This document shows positions 62,166-64,000 of a stretch of DNA of 64,000 nucleotides, piece by piece. Source of the stretch: Paenibacillus lignilyticus (GTDB lineage: Bacteria > Bacillota > Bacilli > Paenibacillales > Paenibacillaceae); the NCBI RefSeq assembly GCF_017942085.1, contig NZ_JAGKSP010000001.1, positions 248,001-312,000 on the forward strand, read 5' to 3'. Position 1 is the first letter of the stretch, and each line of letters starts with the position of its first letter. A program made the translations under genes and the position numbers. The notes beneath the pieces are model-generated. The model saw only the letters and a program-made list of their open reading frames with translations, had not been told where the DNA came from and searched no databases.

Positions 62166-63296
62166 CTATTGTCCAGCCGTTTGATTGCTCTTCTCGATGT
62201 TGCGGTTATGCTCCTTGAGCGTTTCCGCAAACAGATGCTCGTGGCTGCCGTCTTTCTTCGTTACATAGAAATAGTATTCCGTCTCTTTCGGGAAAAGCGC
62301 AGCTTCGATCGATTTCAAGCTCGGAGATGCGATCGGTCCCGGAGGGAGACCATCCACTTTGTACGTATTGTAAGGGCTGTCCACCTGCAAATCGTCAATC
62401 AGCAGCCGTTCCTTCTGTTTATCAAGCAAATACTGTACGGTCGCATCGATTTGAAGCGGCATGCCTTTCTTCAGTCGATTGTAGATAATGCCTGCAACGA
62501 TTGGACGTTCTGCATCCACGACAACCTCACGCTCCACGAGAGAAGCAATGGTCATCATGCCATGAAAATCCACGTTATTGGTCGCAAGCGAATCCTCCCA
62601 ATTCTCAGGAAGTGTATCCAGCTTATGATCCAGCTCTTGAAGCAGACGCTTGATGATTTCCTCCGGCTTGCTTGCTTTCACAAGCTCATACGTGTCCGGG
62701 AATAAGTACCCTTCCAATCGATGGCGGAGGTCAGGATTCTTCGGGATTTTCTTCACTGCATCCACGTCGCTCCATACTTGATCCTTATCCGCAAGCGCCA
62801 TGAAATCCGCTTTCTTCGCATAGCCTGCTTTATCCAGTGTTTCCGCTATTTGCTCAACCGTAAACCCTTCCGGAATCGTGAAACGCATCGTTTCTTCCTT
62901 CAACGTCTCTCCGGCGTTTAATTTAGCAATAATGGCATCCTTGTCCATGCCCGGTGACAGCTCGTACACGCCGGCTTGAAACCGCGGTCCTTCGTTCTTG
63001 TAGCGCAAGTAATATTTAAAAATAAATGCATTCCGAATAACCCCTTGATCTTCGAGCACTTCAGCAAATCCGAATGGAGATGTCCCTTTCTTAAGCTCTA
63101 CTTGAACAACATCGCCTGTCGGTGCAGGGCGCAAGCCATTCCAGATGTAGAGATAAAGACTTCCCGCGGTAATAAGCATTAAGCCGAGTATGGTCACAAT
63201 TACCCAGAACGTAATGCGTCCGCGTCTTGGTCCGGAAGGCCGTACGGCTCCCTCTTCCGGAAAATCTTCTGAATTCTGATGCTCTGCTCTTCTCAA
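62166..63296 (-). CDS. mltG: Endolytic transglycosylase MltG (YceG/YrrL-like)
   Basis: 376 aa from a TTG behind GGAGG. A cytoplasmic tail of about 28 residues is followed by one membrane helix (ITFWVIVTILGLMLITAGSL), a LysM-like domain (VELKKGTSPFGFAEVLEDQG) and the YceG catalytic domain with IASLVEREVVVDAERPIVAG, in which Glu is catalytic, then IIYNRLKKGMPLQIDATVQY and VDGLPPGPIASPSLKSIEAA. It cuts nascent glycan strands during peptidoglycan synthesis. Confidence 0.95.
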   Translation of the reverse strand: MRRAEHQNSEDFPEEGAVRPSGPRRGRITFWVIVTILGLMLITAGSLYLYIWNGLRPAPTGDVVQVELKKGTSPFGFAEVLEDQGVIRNAFIFKYYLRYKNEGPRFQAGVYELSPGMDKDAIIAKLNAGETLKEETMRFTIPEGFTVEQIAETLDKAGYAKKADFMALADKDQVWSDVDAVKKIPKNPDLRHRLEGYLFPDTYELVKASKPEEIIKRLLQELDHKLDTLPENWEDSLATNNVDFHGMMTIASLVEREVVVDAERPIVAGIIYNRLKKGMPLQIDATVQYLLDKQKERLLIDDLQVDSPYNTYKVDGLPPGPIASPSLKSIEAALFPKETEYYFYVTKKDGSHEHLFAETLKEHNRNIEKSNQTAGQ

Positions 63297-63327
63297 GCGA
63301 CCTATCCTCCATTTCTATATCAGCGCG

Positions 63328-63355
63328 GAAAAAGGGCGGTCGGCGCCGCCCTTCC
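63328..63355 (-). terminator. GC-rich terminator between DUF1292 and mltG
   Basis: An AGGGCGG / CCGCCCT stem with a 6-nt loop followed on the minus strand by TTTTTCC. It may attenuate read-through from the DUF1292 gene to mltG. Confidence 0.6.
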
Positions 63356-63412
63356 GTACTCCTATAAGTAAAACCGGGCTCTTGCTGCCCTGTTTAAAGC
63401 TAGAGGTGCATG

Positions 63413-63712
63413 TTAAGGCTGATCTTCGCCTTCGAACAACAAATCGTCATACGCTTCAGAAACAAGCTCCCACTCTTCATCGCTTTCAATGGATTCCAGC
63501 TCCGGATCGGAGCCTTCCTTGAAAGTAATGCGGAAGAATGCGATTTCGTCTTCTTTCTGCATATCATGCGATTGCAAGCCAGCATAGGAACTGTCTCCCA
63601 TTTGGAATTCGGCGATAATTTGGAATGGTTCCGTAGCGCCTTCTTCCCCAATGAGATCCACTTCCGTGCCGTAGATGTCCTTCAGGACTGAAATACGTTT
63701 TACTTCAGACAC
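63413..63712 (-). CDS. DUF1292 protein (first of two)
   Basis: 99 aa from a GTG behind GAAGGGAG. Acidic, with the DUF1292 pattern: RISVLKDIYGTEVDLIGEEG, IIAEFQMGDSSYAGL, EIAFFRITFKEGSDPELESI and ESDEEWELVSEAYDDLL. Function is unknown. It lies 28 nt after a second DUF1292 gene, so the two are tandem paralogs; B. subtilis has a single such gene (yrzB) near this position. Confidence 0.88.
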   Translation of the reverse strand: MSEVKRISVLKDIYGTEVDLIGEEGATEPFQIIAEFQMGDSSYAGLQSHDMQKEDEIAFFRITFKEGSDPELESIESDEEWELVSEAYDDLLFEGEDQP

Positions 63713-63740
63713 GCGTTAAGCTCCCTTCGACTATGGCTAA

Positions 63741-64000
63741 CTAGTCGTTATCGTCAATTTCAGCAAGAAGTGTGTTAAAGGTTTCTTCTACCATGTTCCA
63801 CTCTTCTTCGTCTTCAATGGTATACAGTTTCAAATCATCGCCGTCTTCTTCATAACGGAAAGCGTAGACTTCATCGGAGTCTTCGTCTTGCTCGTCTTCG
63901 GAATCCACGTTGAGCGGAACTACCATCATATATTTCTGATCGGAGCCGTCTACCTCGAACTTCATGACTACCTCGAATTCTTCTTCGTTGCCGTCCTCAT
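63741..64000 (-). CDS. yrzB: DUF1292 protein, YrzB-like (N-terminus outside window)
   Basis: The frame is open to the right edge; an internal ATG at 63965 is not the natural start, since the codons before it (EDGNEEEFEVV) continue the family pattern. The visible part reads KFEVDGSDQKYMMVVPLNVD, an acidic DEQDEDSDEVYAFRYEEDGD and IEDEEEWNMVEETFNTLLAE. It is very acidic and of unknown function. In B. subtilis the gene lies between ruvX and mltG, which fits this position. Confidence 0.88.
   Translation of the reverse strand, partial: EDGNEEEFEVVMKFEVDGSDQKYMMVVPLNVDSEDEQDEDSDEVYAFRYEEDGDDLKLYTIEDEEEWNMVEETFNTLLAEIDDND

Overview
The window reads as a chromosome segment of a spore-forming Bacillota, most likely Paenibacillus or a close relative. 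The grounds are strong AGGAGG-type ribosome binding sites, frequent TTG and GTG starts, moderate GC content, a YjcZ-type mini-protein, a quinone-type PyrD, a B. subtilis-like mltG-trhP1-trhP2 order and a GlnR/TnrA-type box at an ammonium transporter gene. This assignment is inferred from gene content. Almost everything is on the minus strand. I saw no rRNA, tRNA, CRISPR array, transposase or integrase.

1-10.8 kb: most of an extracellular contractile injection system (phage-tail-like eCIS) locus. In transcription order it holds an AAA+ ATPase, a DUF4255/Pvc16-like cap protein, an accessory protein, sheath, inner tube, a tail-assembly protein, a DUF6760 mini-protein, a second tube protein, and a very large disordered protein with a recurring L-V-Q-R-R motif that runs off the left edge. 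Baseplate, spike and cargo genes must lie beyond that edge. Two of the small genes lack an orthodox start codon where one is expected.

10.9-22.5 kb: a signalling block. It has a chemoreceptor, a 5TM-LYT hybrid histidine kinase, a divergent OmpR-type regulator, and a compact operon: 12-codon leader ORF, unknown 144-aa protein, CheW, CheA with two CheW domains, and a receiver-GGDEF-EAL protein. No cheY, cheR or cheB is present. The receiver is CheB-like and is joined to a c-di-GMP phosphodiesterase, so this array probably signals through c-di-GMP.

22.6-34 kb: small housekeeping and accessory genes: DUF2500, a eukaryotic-type HisA, HAD phosphatases, VanZ, two lipoproteins, four GNAT acetyltransferases, a LysE exporter broken by an in-frame TGA, a nucleotidyltransferase, a PPOX-fold protein, a hydrolase, an SRPBCC protein, YjcZ and an RsuA-type pseudouridine synthase.

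34-41 kb: a tight run pyrD-relQ-DUF309-ABC exporter (one ATPase, two permeases), then a small membrane protein and an L,D-transpeptidase.

41-48.2 kb: an operon of CHASE2 adenylate cyclase, FecR/coiled-coil/cohesin-like secreted protein and NHL-propeller secreted protein; then ferredoxin and DinB polymerase.

48.3-64 kb: citramalate synthase, a TlpA/ResA thioredoxin, an MFS exporter, a JAMM peptidase, and a possible ammonium transporter/DUF294 nucleotidyltransferase/exonuclease operon behind a GlnR-type box. After these come a MerR regulator with a YugP-type protease, a dCache chemoreceptor, the TrhP1/TrhP2 tRNA hydroxylation pair, MltG, and two DUF1292 proteins, the last cut by the right edge.
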